A stretch of DNA of 64,000 nucleotides from Halobacillus litoralis (lineage in GTDB: Bacteria > Bacillota > Bacilli > Bacillales > Halobacillaceae). The stretch's first letter is position 1. Every line of letters begins with the position of its first letter. Location of the stretch: positions 372,001 through 436,000 of the forward strand of contig NZ_WMEW01000002.1 in the NCBI RefSeq assembly GCF_009856355.1, given 5' to 3'. This document shows positions 30,425 through 38,673 of this stretch, in pieces. Position numbers and translations under genes: made by a program. The notes beneath the pieces are model-generated. The model was not told the DNA's origin and searched no databases. It saw nothing but the letters and a program-made list of their open reading frames with translations.

Positions 30425-30574
30425 TTGTCACTGCTTGATGATCAAACCTTGCTGGAAACCTATCTGGAGTCTGTAAAGCTTCAGCTGGACGATGAATTTG
30501 TTCACTTAGTCACACAAGAAATTGATAAACGATCCATCCAACTACCAACCGAGAATTCCGCACATCTTATATAA
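30425..30574 (+). CDS. sda: Sda-like sporulation checkpoint inhibitor
   Basis: Sda binds the sporulation histidine kinase KinA and blocks Spo0A activation when DNA replication is disturbed. The 49-residue product aligns by eye with the family helical hairpin. It has LLDDQTLLETYLESVKL for helix 1, then LDDEFVHLVTQEIDKRSI for helix 2, matching the B. subtilis pattern of LSDELLIESYxKA and LxxDFIxLIExEIxRRS. The start is TTG 30425 with AAGGAG nine bases upstream. An ELLIESY-like core and RRS-like end are preserved as TLLETYL and KRS. The C-terminal 11 residues extend beyond the classical length. The call is my own pattern match. Confidence 0.8.
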   Translation: MSLLDDQTLLETYLESVKLQLDDEFVHLVTQEIDKRSIQLPTENSAHLI

Positions 30575-30584
30575 ATGGACGTGG

Positions 30585-30617
30585 AAAAAGGCATGCAGTC
30601 ATCTGCATGCCTTTTTC
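30585..30617. terminator. Bidirectional terminator between sda and the 52-residue gene
   Basis: GGCATGCAG and CTGCATGCC form a perfect stem flanked by AAAAA on the left and TTTTT on the right, so it works in both directions for convergent genes. Confidence 0.92.
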
Positions 30618-30619
30618 AT

Positions 30620-30778
30620 TTACTGATTAGAGGCTGTACCTTGTTTCCCGGACATCTTCGCTAAACTCGGAATGACGTTCTGCAGCTGCCCGGCCTGACC
30701 AGTCATCATGCTGTATGTGGCCGCACCGATACCGATCGAAGCGATAACCGGCAGCCACTGCACATTTTTCTTTTCCAT
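30620..30778 (-). CDS. Small 52-residue protein with one hydrophobic segment
   Basis: Not recognised. The frame begins MEKKNVQWLPVIASIGIGAA and has one hydrophobic segment (about residues 8-25) followed by a Gln/Asn-rich amphipathic stretch. An excellent ribosome site (GAGGAGTG) precedes the ATG, and the gene ends two bases before the terminator shared with sda. A longer frame in another register covering 30627-30914 lacks a ribosome site and is rejected in its favour. Confidence 0.7.
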   Translation of the reverse strand: MEKKNVQWLPVIASIGIGAATYSMMTGQAGQLQNVIPSLAKMSGKQGTASNQ

Positions 30779-30871
30779 CCTGATCACTCCTCAAATCGGT
30801 TGGCTTGAAGCCTCTCTTATTGTCTGCGGCTGCCAGCGGAATATGACCGGCAATCCTTTGCGTTTCTGCCT

Positions 30872-31036
30872 TTAAATCCCTCGTATAAGTCTCCGTATGA
30901 GAAACACCGGCCACAGGACAATCCAGCCAAGCAGGTAAAACATGTATACCGCCTGCTCCTGTTTATCTTTCAGCACCGGCTCTTTTTTAAAAAAACAGAA
31001 GAACACACCGATGAACAGATATGTGAAAAGCAGCAC
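30872..31036 (-). CDS. Small two-helix membrane protein
   Basis: Not recognised. From GTG 31036, which follows GAAGGAG with eight-base spacing, the frame encodes 54 residues with two hydrophobic helices (about 1-17 and 31-46), a lysine-rich loop and a basic end (IRRLIRGI). Upstream in-frame starts to 31135 would add a soluble segment but have no ribosome site. It is divergent from the DCC-family gene. Confidence 0.55.
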   Translation of the reverse strand: MLLFTYLFIGVFFCFFKKEPVLKDKQEQAVYMFYLLGWIVLWPVFLIRRLIRGI

Positions 31037-31167
31037 ATCCACCACTCCTTCCCCCATAGCGTATGAGAAAAAGAGCGCCTGTGACGCTTTTCCAAAACAG
31101 ACGTTTTCCTGAAATTCCTTAGAGGATCGATCCATTAAATGGTATAATCATACATGAGGTGATCCTT

Positions 31168-31560
31168 ATGAGTGCCATCATATTATTCGACGGGGAGTGC
31201 CATTTCTGCGACAAAAGTGTCCAGTTCATCATTCAGCGAGACCCCCGCAGCCGGTTCCAATTTGCATCGCTTCAAAGTGACAAGGGCCGGGAACTGCTTT
31301 TGCAGTATAATATCCCGGACGACACCGACAGCCTGGTCCTTATCCAGGACGGAAAAGCACATTTAGAATCCACGGCAGCTTTATCCATCAGCCGTCAGCT
31401 GAAAGGGATGTGGAAGCTTGCGTACATCCTGATTCTGATCCCAAGACCGCTGCGCAACGGTTTTTACCGGTGGTTTGCCGCCAACCGTTACAAATGGTTC
31501 GGCAGAAAAGAAGATACCTGTCCGATACCAACCCCGGATGTCCGTAAACGATTTTTATAA
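31168..31560 (+). CDS. DCC-family thiol-disulfide oxidoreductase (YuxK-like)
   Basis: A 130-residue thioredoxin-like protein of the DUF393/DCC family. The signature DGECHFCDKSV (about residues 7-17) contains the CxxC active site, and the C-terminal half carries the RWFAANRYKWFG helix. The partner is unknown; family members are predicted redox enzymes. The start is ATG 31168 with GAGGTG upstream. It is followed directly by the YitT-family gene and may share its transcript. Confidence 0.88.
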   Translation: MSAIILFDGECHFCDKSVQFIIQRDPRSRFQFASLQSDKGRELLLQYNIPDDTDSLVLIQDGKAHLESTAALSISRQLKGMWKLAYILILIPRPLRNGFYRWFAANRYKWFGRKEDTCPIPTPDVRKRFL

Positions 31561-31573
31561 AAAATACTATAAA

Positions 31574-32464
31574 ATGGGGGGACCTGCCATCAGTGGTCAA
31601 CAAGTCCAGCACTTGAAAATTACGTCCAAGGAATTCACGAAACGTGCCGTCTTCATCACGCTCGGTGCCATCATTATGGCGGTAGGACTGGAAATTTTTC
31701 TCGTTCCGAACCAGGTTATTGATGGAGGCATTGTCGGCATATCCATTATTCTGTCGCACTTAACCGAATGGAAGCTCGGGCTGTTCATCTTCCTGTTGAA
31801 TATTCCGTTCTTTTTTCTCGGGTATAATTTGATCGGAAAAACGTTCGCCTGGTCAACGGTCTACGGCATAGCCATCCTTTCAACTGCAACAACCGTGCTT
31901 CACCCTGTACCCGCCTTTACCGATGATATCCTGCTCGCGACATTATTCGGAGGATTCATCCTCGGTATTGGTGTAGGAATGGTCATCCGCTACGGCGGCT
32001 GTCTCGACGGAACAGAAATCTCTGCGATTCTGATCAGCAGCAAAATCCCGTTTTCTGTCGGCGAAATCATTATGTTCATCAATCTTTTTATCCTTGGAAG
32101 CGCAGGCTTCGTCTTCGGATGGGATCGGGCGATGTATTCCCTGCTCGCCTATTTTGTCGCTTATAAAATGATCGACATTACGATTAAAGGACTGGATGAA
32201 TCAAAGGCTGTACATATCATCAGCGATGAATACGAAAGCATCAGTGAAGCCATCATCCAGCGCCTCGGCCGCGGGGTCACCTTTTTGAAAGGAGAAGGAG
32301 CCTTCTCCAACGATGAGAAGAAAGTAATCTTCTGCGTCATCAACCGCCTGGAGGAAGCAAAGCTGAAAGCGCTCGTCCAGGAGCACGATGAAGAAGCTTT
32401 CATGGCAATCGGGGATATTGCCGAAGTACGGGGTGGACGCTTTAAGAAAAAAGAAATTCACTAA
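31574..32464 (+). CDS. YitT-family membrane protein with DUF2179 domain
   Basis: A 296-residue protein with five to six membrane helices (about residues 20-190; conserved GLEIFLVPNQVIDGGIVGIS and GGCLDGTEI) and a cytosolic C-terminal DUF2179 domain (about 200-290). Function of the YitT family is unsettled; a transporter is inferred. The true start is unclear: ATG 31574 has a poor upstream ribosome site and frames open earlier overlap the DCC gene. It is probably co-transcribed with that gene. Confidence 0.88.
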   Translation: MGGPAISGQQVQHLKITSKEFTKRAVFITLGAIIMAVGLEIFLVPNQVIDGGIVGISIILSHLTEWKLGLFIFLLNIPFFFLGYNLIGKTFAWSTVYGIAILSTATTVLHPVPAFTDDILLATLFGGFILGIGVGMVIRYGGCLDGTEISAILISSKIPFSVGEIIMFINLFILGSAGFVFGWDRAMYSLLAYFVAYKMIDITIKGLDESKAVHIISDEYESISEAIIQRLGRGVTFLKGEGAFSNDEKKVIFCVINRLEEAKLKALVQEHDEEAFMAIGDIAEVRGGRFKKKEIH

Positions 32465-32493
32465 AAAGAGGCGCTTTTCACTGCGCCTCTTTT
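32464..32493. terminator. Bidirectional terminator after the YitT gene
   Basis: AAAAGAGGCGC and GCGCCTCTTTT form a perfect 11-bp stem directly after the YitT stop codon. It also lies about 110 bases beyond the 3' end of the acyl-CoA synthetase gene on the other strand. Confidence 0.88.
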
Positions 32494-32606
32494 CTATGGA
32501 TGTCTCTTTCGTATGGATGGTTACGTGCCGCTTATCCGTGGATGTCTGTTGCGGGCACGTCCTCACTCGGAACGAGCGCTTTTCCTCACCCCTGTGTACT
32601 TCTTTT

Positions 32607-34235
32607 TCAGTCTCGGGATTCTTCTTTCAGCACGCGCCTTAGGATTTTACCCGCGCCGGTCTGAGGGAGGGATGGGCGGAATTCGACAAACGCCGGAACT
32701 TTATAACGGGCCATATGGGCTTTGGCCCATTGGATCAGTTCTTCTTTCTCCAGTTCTGATTCTTCTTTCAGAACAATGAACGCTTTGACAACCTCCCCTT
32801 TTGATTCATCCGGCAAACCGATGACAGCGGCCTGGGAGATGGCGGGATGTTCCTTCAGTAATGCTTCGACATCTTCAGGGAAAATGCTGAATCCTGACGA
32901 TTTGATCATTTCCTTGAGACGTCCCTGAAAGTATAAATAGCCGTCTTCGTCGAAATAACCGATATCACCCGTATGCATCCATCCGTCCATCAGCACTTCC
33001 GCTGTCGCCTCTGGCCTCCCCCAGTAGCCTTTGAACACACCGGGACTTTTCACAGCGATTTCCCCGGCCTCACCGTGGGGCAGCTGTTCTTTTGTTAAGG
33101 GATCGCGGACAGTCAGGGACGATCCTGGGACGGGAAGGCCGACAGATCCGAATTTCACACTGTCCCCCGGCATGTAGGTGTCCACGGTATGGGTCTCGCT
33201 CAAACCGTAAGCCGCTTCATACAACGAACAATCCGGCGCAAAAGAACGCCAGCGTTCTGCCAGGCCTTCTGTCACAGGCATACCAAAGCTCGTACACAAA
33301 TTGAGTCGCAGAGCATCCGCTTTTTCCCCGTCTACCACGGATAACACAGCCTCATTCATCGGGGCGATGCTGTACCACACCGACACATCGTAAGCAGTCA
33401 GTGCTGTGACCACCTGCCGGGGATCAAACCTGGCAAACAGCACACAGGGGGAACCGGTAAACGCCGGGATGTTCACGCCCATCACCATGCCCGCAATATG
33501 ACAGAGCGGCATCACCGCTAGCCACGTCTCTTCCTCTTCCACCCCATTCGCTTCCACAGCCGCTGCTGTTTTATACAAAGCATTTTCATACGTAAGCATC
33601 GCTGCTTTCGGTCTACCGGTCGTTCCTGACGTGAAAGCAAGCAGCGCCGTATCATCCATATCGACAATTCCAGACGCTTTTTGCGGTTCCGCTTCGTTTA
33701 CAGCATCGCTCCAGTGGGTTTCCTTTTCATTTAATGTTAGATCCGGAACCCTCAAGTCACCCGGCACTTCCCATTCGGTAGTCTCAGGGATATAATCTTC
33801 ATAGGAAACGACAAGAACCGCATGAAGATCGTTGTCCGTTTTCCTCACTTCATTCAGCAGTTCCCCGCCGGTATACAGTCCTTTCATGCCGACTTCCTTC
33901 ATTAAATAAGTTAACTCGCTCGCTTTGTACATCGGGTTCAACGGACAGACAATCCCACCAATTGACTGGATGGCATAGTGGGCAATGATATACTGCGGGC
34001 TGTTCTGCATATAAAGCCCGACCCGGTCCCCTTTTTCAAAGCCCTTCTGTGACAAAAATCCAGCCATCTTTTCAATATCATTCAAAAGCTCCGCCCACGT
34101 CAGGGTGGATTCATAATAAAAGTAAGCAGCCTCATGCGGGCGCTCCTCTGCGTGGTGCTGGACGTATACGAGAAGCGGGTGTTTTCCAAGAGGGTACAAG
34201 TTCTCTATTTGATGCCGTTCCATTTCGTTTTTCAT
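32607..34235 (-). CDS. Acyl-CoA synthetase / AMP-forming ligase
   Basis: ANL-superfamily enzyme that activates a carboxylic acid through an acyl-adenylate to its CoA ester. The 542-residue product has the P-loop AFTSGTTGRPKAAM (about residue 185), A5 AAYGLSET, A7 TGDIGYFDEDGYLYF, A8 GRLKEMIKSSG and the catalytic lysine in GAGKILRR. A perfect AAGGAGG precedes the ATG. It follows a carboxyltransferase gene by 11 bases, so the pair probably acts on the same acyl-CoA. Exact substrate chain is not visible. Confidence 0.92.
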   Translation of the reverse strand: MKNEMERHQIENLYPLGKHPLLVYVQHHAEERPHEAAYFYYESTLTWAELLNDIEKMAGFLSQKGFEKGDRVGLYMQNSPQYIIAHYAIQSIGGIVCPLNPMYKASELTYLMKEVGMKGLYTGGELLNEVRKTDNDLHAVLVVSYEDYIPETTEWEVPGDLRVPDLTLNEKETHWSDAVNEAEPQKASGIVDMDDTALLAFTSGTTGRPKAAMLTYENALYKTAAAVEANGVEEEETWLAVMPLCHIAGMVMGVNIPAFTGSPCVLFARFDPRQVVTALTAYDVSVWYSIAPMNEAVLSVVDGEKADALRLNLCTSFGMPVTEGLAERWRSFAPDCSLYEAAYGLSETHTVDTYMPGDSVKFGSVGLPVPGSSLTVRDPLTKEQLPHGEAGEIAVKSPGVFKGYWGRPEATAEVLMDGWMHTGDIGYFDEDGYLYFQGRLKEMIKSSGFSIFPEDVEALLKEHPAISQAAVIGLPDESKGEVVKAFIVLKEESELEKEELIQWAKAHMARYKVPAFVEFRPSLPQTGAGKILRRVLKEESRD

Positions 34236-34246
34236 TCGACTCCTCC

Positions 34247-35731
34247 TTATGTGGACATCGGCCAGTCGACCAGCCGTCTTTCACTTTTATCCGACGCCGT
34301 TCGTAAAAACCGAAGCAGAAAATCCCGGGTCTGTTCCGGCTCGATGATTTCCTGAACCATGAACTTACCCGCGGCTTTCGCTGGTGAGCTGTCGAAGCTC
34401 CACTGTTCCAAATAAGTCGCACGGGCTTCAGAAGGATTGTCCGCCTGTTTGATCTGCCTTCCGTACACAACATTCACACCGACGTCGGGGCCGGTAAAGT
34501 TAATTTCAGCCTCCGGCCAGGCAGCCACCACGTCCGCCCCCATGCCTGGACCACTCATGTTTCCGTACGCCGCTCCAATGCTTTTACGAATGACGATGGA
34601 GTACTTGGGAACAGTGGATTTAGCAAGCGCCGTATTCCAATTCATAATCTTTGAAGGCATTTTCCGCTTTTCTGCCTGACTGCTGATCCTGAACCCGGGA
34701 GTATCGTGAAGAAAAATCAATGGAATATGATAGGAATCACAGAGGCAGATGAAATCCACCGCCTTATCACACTCCTCCGGACCTGGAGCCCCCGCCATAT
34801 GAAGCGGCTGACTCGCCACCACTCCTGTGACCCGCCCGTCCATACGCGCAAAACCTGTCAGGAGTGCTTTTCCATAAAAAGGTCGGAAAGCCATAAAAGA
34901 TTCCGGATCGACAATCTCACGAATGAGTTTATTCATGTCATACGGACGTCTCATGTTCGAAGGAACAACCCTCTCTGCGTTTTCCCCTGAAGATGAGGGC
35001 GAAGGCACAGATACTTTAAAAGGAGGCGTGTCTTCATATGAAGAAGGCAGATAGCTGAAAAACCGCTTCATAGCCGTTATCGCTTCTTCCTCTGTGTCAG
35101 CGACGTGATCAATCTGTCCTGTATATGCCGCATGCATATCAGGCCCCCCAAGTTCTTCGGCTGTAATCTCTTCTCCACTCGCCATCTCCAACATCCTCGG
35201 CCCGGCAACGGCCATTCCCGTTCCTCGCACCTGTGTGACAAAATCCGATGTCACGGCCATCCACGTCGGACCGCCGAAGCTGTCCCCCAGAATGGCGGTA
35301 AGGATCGGGGTTTCTCTGGAGTGATCCAGAAGACAGTTCGGAAAAAGCTTGTCACTGATTCCGTCTGAACCCATCCCATCCGGCATCCGCAGCCCTCCGC
35401 CTTCACATAAATTAAATAGCGGCAGCTTCCTCTTCTTCGCATACTGATGAAAATACTCACTCTTCCGGAGGTGAACCTCTCCTTCCGTTCCCGACAACAC
35501 ACTCACATCCATCGCCTGAACGACCGCTTCCCGGCCATCGACACGGACCAAACCGCCGATCAGCCCATCGGCAGGCGTCCGTTCTTCCATTCCCGGGACA
35601 GATGAATGGGCAGATTTCCCGAGTTCAAGAAAGGATCCGTCATCAGCAAGCAGGTGAATTCTTTCATGAGCGGTAAGCTCCATAGGCTTCTGTTCTGTAG
35701 AGGAATTGGTTTGTATTTCGTTTGTTTTCAT
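34247..35731 (-). CDS. Acyl-CoA carboxylase carboxyltransferase (beta) subunit
   Basis: Transfers carboxyl between biotin and acyl-CoA (propionyl-, methylmalonyl- or similar). The 494-residue product shows both crotonase-fold halves, with RGTGMAVAGPRML in the N-half and LIFLHDTPGFR plus GNMSGPGMGAD in the C-half. No biotin carboxylase or carrier gene is adjacent, so those subunits must be encoded elsewhere. AAGGAGG precedes the ATG. A TetR-type operator overlaps the upstream region, suggesting repression relieved by an acyl-CoA. Confidence 0.88.
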   Translation of the reverse strand: MKTNEIQTNSSTEQKPMELTAHERIHLLADDGSFLELGKSAHSSVPGMEERTPADGLIGGLVRVDGREAVVQAMDVSVLSGTEGEVHLRKSEYFHQYAKKRKLPLFNLCEGGGLRMPDGMGSDGISDKLFPNCLLDHSRETPILTAILGDSFGGPTWMAVTSDFVTQVRGTGMAVAGPRMLEMASGEEITAEELGGPDMHAAYTGQIDHVADTEEEAITAMKRFFSYLPSSYEDTPPFKVSVPSPSSSGENAERVVPSNMRRPYDMNKLIREIVDPESFMAFRPFYGKALLTGFARMDGRVTGVVASQPLHMAGAPGPEECDKAVDFICLCDSYHIPLIFLHDTPGFRISSQAEKRKMPSKIMNWNTALAKSTVPKYSIVIRKSIGAAYGNMSGPGMGADVVAAWPEAEINFTGPDVGVNVVYGRQIKQADNPSEARATYLEQWSFDSSPAKAAGKFMVQEIIEPEQTRDFLLRFLRTASDKSERRLVDWPMST

Positions 35732-35746
35732 AAGAACCTCCTTAAG

Positions 35747-35764
35747 ATACTGACTGGTTGGTAT
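35747..35764. promoter_or_regulatory. TetR-type operator upstream of the acyl-CoA operon
   Basis: ATACTGACTGGTTGGTAT has the spaced dyad ACnnACnnGTnnGT typical of TetR-family sites and lies 16 bases upstream of the carboxyltransferase start codon. No TetR gene is in the window, so the regulator is encoded elsewhere. Confidence 0.5.
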
Positions 35765-35844
35765 GTAGCGGTCAAAAAATATAGGGTTTACTTGTTAGTA
35801 TAGGTTAATTAGTCTGAAAATTCAATTCTTTTAAAGGGCTGTAA

Positions 35845-35877
35845 ATAAAAGAAGGAGCAGCTATTCACTGCTCCTTC
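35845..35877 (-). terminator. Terminator at the end of the M20/SSS gene group
   Basis: GAAGGAGCAG and CTGCTCCTTC form a perfect 10-bp stem followed by TTTTATTTA on the minus strand, just after the broken Ltp-domain frame. Confidence 0.85.
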
Positions 35878-35882
35878 TGCCA

Positions 35883-36120
35883 TTACAAACCAACTTGGTT
35901 CACCGCATAGACTGCATCTTCTGTACTGAATCCTTCGTAAGTCAATTGGTCAATTAAACCTGATCTTGAAAAAGAAGAAGAATCAAGATAATCCTGAGCC
36001 ATATTCAAAATGGACTATAATCCAAATAATCCTGGGCCATATTCAAAATGGACTATAATCCAAATAATCCTGGGCCATGTAAACGGCCTGTTCTTGCAAA
36101 GCAGAGACATTCACAGCTTC
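35883..36120 (-). pseudogene. Broken Ltp-family (PF07553-like) domain gene, C-terminal part
   Basis: The last segment reads MAQDYLDSSSFSRSGLID followed by QLTYEGFSTEDAVYAVN and a stop. This is the pattern of Ltp / host cell surface-exposed lipoprotein repeats (YLxxxxFSxxGLIxQLxxEGFSxxxAxYAV). Upstream the same start (MAQDYLDYSPF) recurs in another register and runs into a stop because of a 38-bp tandem repeat, so the frame is destroyed. No signal peptide or earlier part of the gene is visible; it abuts the M20 peptidase stop. Ltp domains occur in secreted proteins and in a phage superinfection-exclusion lipoprotein. Confidence 0.6.
35988..36078. repeat. 38-bp tandem repeat, 2.4 copies
   Basis: The unit begins ATAATCCTGRGCCATATTC. 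Copies start at 35988, 36026 and 36064 (the last is partial). Copies 1 and 2 differ at one position (cctgagcc against cctgggcc). Since 38 is not a multiple of three, the duplication shifts the reading frame of the Ltp-domain remnant. Confidence 0.9.
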
Positions 36121-36133
36121 CGATCCTTTCAAG

Positions 36134-37399
36134 CTACTTTTCTTTACACCACCGTAAAATAAACTCAGCAATCGTATGCGTCACTTCTTTTAAACTTGAA
36201 AGCTCAATATACTCATTCGGCGCATGCATATCGCCCCCACTCGGACCATAACACGTGGCAGGAATATCGAACTCACCAAACGCCCGCAAATCCGTGGTAG
36301 CAGTAAACGACAGGTCTTCTACCTCTTTTCCAGTTACCGCATAATGCGAGGCAGCCACTTCCTCCATAATCTCTTCTTCTTTCGAAATCGTATAGCCTGG
36401 GGCAGAAAAGCCATAAAACGTAAATTGCGGCTTTGCTTCTTTAAGCCAATCATCCTCTTCAGCAGCATCCAACAACCATTGCTCGACCTCTTTTTTTACA
36501 TCTTCCGGATCGGTTCCTGGATAGAAGCCGACTCGCGCTTCAAACGTACATTCTGTCGGAACACTGGATGCCCAGTTCCCTCCCTCAATCAGACCAACAC
36601 TGACGTTGAGTGGATGGGGGTGATGCTCAAAATCGGGATGTTTTGGACGGTTATTAATATGCTCACGGTACTCCATCAGCGATTCCATCAATTTATTCGC
36701 TTTCATAATGGCATTTTGAGCACTCTCCGCACGTTCTACGTGGGCACCGGCTCCATTTACTTTCACCCGAACCCATATAACGCCTACTTGTGCCTTAATC
36801 AAACGAGATTGGGTGGGCTCAGGGATAAGGGCTCCATCTGCCGTGTACCCCTGATCTAGTAAGGCAAGTGCCCCGTTCCCGGTACATTCTTCTTCGATGA
36901 CACTCTGAATTTGCAGATTTGCACCGAGTTCAATGCCAGATTCACGGAGTGCTTTAACAGCCATCACAATAGCCGCAAACCCGCCTTTCATATCCAGAAT
37001 CCCTCTACCGTACATTTTTCCGTCTTTTATTACCGGCGAATATGGCGAAGTTTCCCATTGATCTTCAGGTTCGGCACTTACCACGTCCATATGGCTTTGC
37101 AGAATGAGGCTTTTTCCTTTTTTTGGTCCGTTATTTTTCCATTCTCCTACCACTACTGGGCGGTCTTCATAAGACCATTCAGGTTCACCAAAGTTTTCAT
37201 ACTTTCTTAATCGGTCCGGATCGATCATGACCACCTCTGTGTCCAGCCCAATATCCTGTAAGTAGTTGTAAACAAACTGTTGAACACCTTTTTCATTTCC
37301 TAATGTACTGGGAAAACTTCCGAGCGTCTTCAAGAACAACTTTTCTTCTTCCCATAGCTCTTCTATTTTATTACGCACAAGCTCGTTACTGGTTTCCAT
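36134..37399 (-). CDS. M20 family metallopeptidase (ArgE/DapE-like)
   Basis: Zinc-dependent deacylase or dipeptidase. The 421-residue product has the first metal site LQSHMDVVSA (His-x-Asp, about residue 100), the bridging Asp in GRGILDMKGG, the catalytic Glu pair in VIEEECTGNG and a dimerisation insert. The start is ATG 37399 (METSNELVRN) with AAGGTG upstream; a GTG four codons earlier is possible. It follows the N-carbamoyl/allantoate-type hydrolase by 27 bases, so the two likely process the same imported N-substituted compound. Confidence 0.88.
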   Translation of the reverse strand: METSNELVRNKIEELWEEEKLFLKTLGSFPSTLGNEKGVQQFVYNYLQDIGLDTEVVMIDPDRLRKYENFGEPEWSYEDRPVVVGEWKNNGPKKGKSLILQSHMDVVSAEPEDQWETSPYSPVIKDGKMYGRGILDMKGGFAAIVMAVKALRESGIELGANLQIQSVIEEECTGNGALALLDQGYTADGALIPEPTQSRLIKAQVGVIWVRVKVNGAGAHVERAESAQNAIMKANKLMESLMEYREHINNRPKHPDFEHHPHPLNVSVGLIEGGNWASSVPTECTFEARVGFYPGTDPEDVKKEVEQWLLDAAEEDDWLKEAKPQFTFYGFSAPGYTISKEEEIMEEVAASHYAVTGKEVEDLSFTATTDLRAFGEFDIPATCYGPSGGDMHAPNEYIELSSLKEVTHTIAEFILRWCKEK

Positions 37400-37426
37400 A
37401 AATAAGTTCACACCTTACTTTTGTTT

Positions 37427-38644
37427 TTATTCCTTAGATAATGTAAGGACCGTATGATAGAGCGTATTGGCTCCGCTCACAATATCTCGATCCAGTGTTA
37501 ATTCGCTGGGCACATGACTCTTGCCGTTTACGCTCGGCACAAAGATCATGGCTGTGGGACCGAGATTGTTGACGTACTTGGCATCATGCCCGGCACCGCT
37601 AAGTATTCTTTTTGAAGAATACCCGAGTTCAGTTGCACTGTTCTCTATAACTTCCGTAATATTACTATCAAAATCAATTTTTTCAGTTTCCCACAATTCT
37701 GTCATCTCCACGCCCACCTCTCTATCCTCAGAGACACGGCGAATCGTTTTCTTCGTTTCTTCAAAGGCTTCCTTTCGAAGTTTATCATTGGCGCTTCGGA
37801 TATCTACGGTAAAATGAGCTTCGCCAGGAACACAATTAACCGAATTTGGAGAAACGGAGATCTTACCAACGGTTACGGTAATATCGGTAGTCGCAATATT
37901 TTTTTCCAATTGATTCATAATTTCTGCAGCAGCCATCAGCGCATCTTTTCGTAAGTGCATCGGGGTCGGACCGGCATGATCCGCTTCCCCCTTAAGAGTC
38001 ACTTCCAGCCAATTGATGCCCTGAACCCCTTCCACAACTCCAATCTGTTTGTCTTCATCTTCAAGAATGGGGCCCTGTTCAATATGTAGCTCGAGAAAAG
38101 AATGGAAATCACCGAGTCGGTTTCCTGCTTCTCCTTTATATCCGATTCTTTCCAATTCTTCTAAGAAACTAAAGCCATCAGCATCTTTTCTACTATATAC
38201 ATACGCTTGATCAAATACCCCGGCGATCCCACCAGATCCGAGCATAGGAGGTTCAAATCGAGCACCTTCTTCATTTGTGAAATTAACGATTTCCAGAGGT
38301 CGTTCGGTTTCTATGCCATTATCATTTAAAGTCTGCACCACTTCCAGAGCCAACAAAACTCCGAGGATGCCATCGAATCGCCCTCCTGCTGGCTGTGTGT
38401 CAAGGTGGGATCCCACCACCACAGGAGGGAGGTTATTCTTTCCTGCCCTTCTGGCATACATATTTCCTAAATCGTCTATCCGTAACATTAATCCTGCTTC
38501 TTCACACCATTCTTTATATATATTTCTCATCTCTTGATCTTGATCAGATAGTGCTAGTCGACTTAGACCATTTCCCGGAATCGTCCCTGTTTCTGAACTT
38601 TTGGAAAGCATACGGAAGAGTCGTTCTTCATTAATCGTGTTCAC
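37427..38644 (-). CDS. M20-type N-carbamoyl-amino acid / allantoate amidohydrolase
   Basis: A 405-residue member of the AmaB/hydantoinase-carbamoylase (HyuC/AllC) family. The binuclear metal site is seen as VVGSHLDTQPAGGRFDGILG (about residues 75-94), FTNEEGARF and LELHIEQGP. It removes carbamoyl or ureido groups from L-amino acids or allantoate. The GTG at 38644 is preferred because AGGGAG is nine bases upstream; ATG three codons earlier overlaps that site. It is third in the SSS-small protein-hydrolase-peptidase group. Confidence 0.88.
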   Translation of the reverse strand: MNTINEERLFRMLSKSSETGTIPGNGLSRLALSDQDQEMRNIYKEWCEEAGLMLRIDDLGNMYARRAGKNNLPPVVVGSHLDTQPAGGRFDGILGVLLALEVVQTLNDNGIETERPLEIVNFTNEEGARFEPPMLGSGGIAGVFDQAYVYSRKDADGFSFLEELERIGYKGEAGNRLGDFHSFLELHIEQGPILEDEDKQIGVVEGVQGINWLEVTLKGEADHAGPTPMHLRKDALMAAAEIMNQLEKNIATTDITVTVGKISVSPNSVNCVPGEAHFTVDIRSANDKLRKEAFEETKKTIRRVSEDREVGVEMTELWETEKIDFDSNITEVIENSATELGYSSKRILSGAGHDAKYVNNLGPTAMIFVPSVNGKSHVPSELTLDRDIVSGANTLYHTVLTLSKE

Positions 38645-38673
38645 GTTTACCATCTCCCTGTCTCAATAGATTA

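Noticed and set aside
30627..30914. A 95-codon minus-strand frame over the small-gene region
   Set aside because: It has no ribosome site, unusual composition, and overlaps the 52-residue frame at 30620-30778, which has a strong GAGGAGTG and fits the shared terminator.
36048..36251. Plus-strand frame across the 38-bp repeat
   Set aside because: It arises from the repeat and the antisense of the M20 gene; the minus-strand reading gives the recognisable Ltp pattern instead.
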